Positions 63,827 to 64,000 of a stretch of 64,000 nucleotides of DNA are shown here, piece by piece. The position numbers and the translations under genes are program-made. The DNA is from an uncultured Faecalibacterium sp. (GTDB lineage Bacteria > Bacillota > Clostridia > Oscillospirales > Ruminococcaceae). The DNA lies in NCBI GenBank assembly GCA_934547065.1, contig CAKTEF010000002.1:1-64000 (forward strand). The letters are read 5' to 3'. Below the pieces are notes generated by a model. It was not told the DNA's origin and ran no database searches. It saw nothing but the letters and a program-made list of their open reading frames with translations. The first letter of the stretch is position 1; every line of letters starts with the position of its first letter.

Positions 63827-63855
63827 ACTTTAGCACACGAAAGCGCGAAAGTCAA
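63827..63855 (-). promoter_or_regulatory. promoter of the YerC-like gene
   Basis: -35 TTGACT (63855-63850), 17-base spacer, -10 TAAAGT (63832-63827), about 60 bases before the start. Confidence 0.75.
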
Positions 63856-64000
63856 GGGTCTTATGTGAGCGGTTTTCAGCTCTTGACGTTTTTAGTTTTG
63901 TTCTTTTCACACATGAAAGAATATCACCTAAAATTTCTTTTCAAATTTTGGTGTGAATTGGCACATCATCCGAACCTGTGGAAAATATATTGACAAATTA

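Noticed and set aside
63960..64000. DnaA box and replication origin at the right edge
   Set aside because: Only one imperfect box (TTTTCCACA on -) is present, with no cluster and no dnaA or rpmH nearby. The TTGACA at the very end may be a promoter for the next gene but cannot be judged.

Overview
The window is a GC-rich segment of a Gram-positive, endospore-forming chromosome. The complete spoIIIA operon, a gerA-type germination operon, ylbJ, yqfC/yqfD, a T-box leader on tyrS, hprK/rapZ/whiA and the low-GC Gram-positive gene orders all point to a Clostridia member. The GC-rich codon use suggests the Oscillospiraceae/Ruminococcaceae (Gemmiger/Subdoligranulum-like), but the genus is inference. 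No rRNA, tRNA, insertion sequence or CRISPR array was recognised.

Layout. 1-2.1 kb is a decayed prophage: the end of a tail-fibre gene and a truncated tail fragment on +, facing a 5'-truncated minor head protein on -. That head protein carries an AT-richer C-terminal domain and overlaps a small downstream gene. 2.3-8.1 kb is a + strand housekeeping run (phoH, ybeY, era, recO, mutS2), followed by a cell-wall amidase. 9.4-17.2 kb is a - strand block running spoIIIAA-AH, radA, a tyrosine recombinase and an acetyltransferase. 17.3-28.3 kb (-) holds ligA, pfkA and the hprK-murB-rapZ-whiA-dnaE operon. 28.4-32.4 kb (+) is a phosphate module: a Na/Pi symporter behind PhoP-box-like repeats, then an OmpR-type regulator and its kinase. 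32.4-35.6 kb (-) is a compact gerA-like receptor operon, divergent from DUF421 and DUF4363 genes. 36.9-38.5 kb is tyrS with its T-box. 38.5-48.9 kb (-) is the classic asp23-nusB-xseAB-ispA-dxs-tlyA-nadK-argR-recN operon, with a Kae1-like gene between nusB and xseA. 49-51.6 kb holds ylbJ divergent from yqfC-yqfD. 51.6-59.9 kb (-) has hslO, a methyltransferase, engB, lon, a Gx transporter, an ABC-F protein and a HAD phosphatase. 60-63.8 kb (-) has a small acidic protein, a serine-rich SGNH hydrolase, a second HAD phosphatase, a small unknown and a YerC-type repressor.

How it fits together. Two sporulation stages are represented: the forespore feeding channel with engulfment-stage functions (spoIIIA, ylbJ, yqfCD) and germination (gerA-like, DUF421/DUF4363). 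Most remaining genes are replication/repair, wall and isoprenoid synthesis, and translation quality control in tightly overlapping operons (many 4-bp ATGA junctions). The least explained parts are the head-protein/small-gene pair in the prophage remnant, a possible small RNA near 9.2 kb, and a long folded element between lon and engB.
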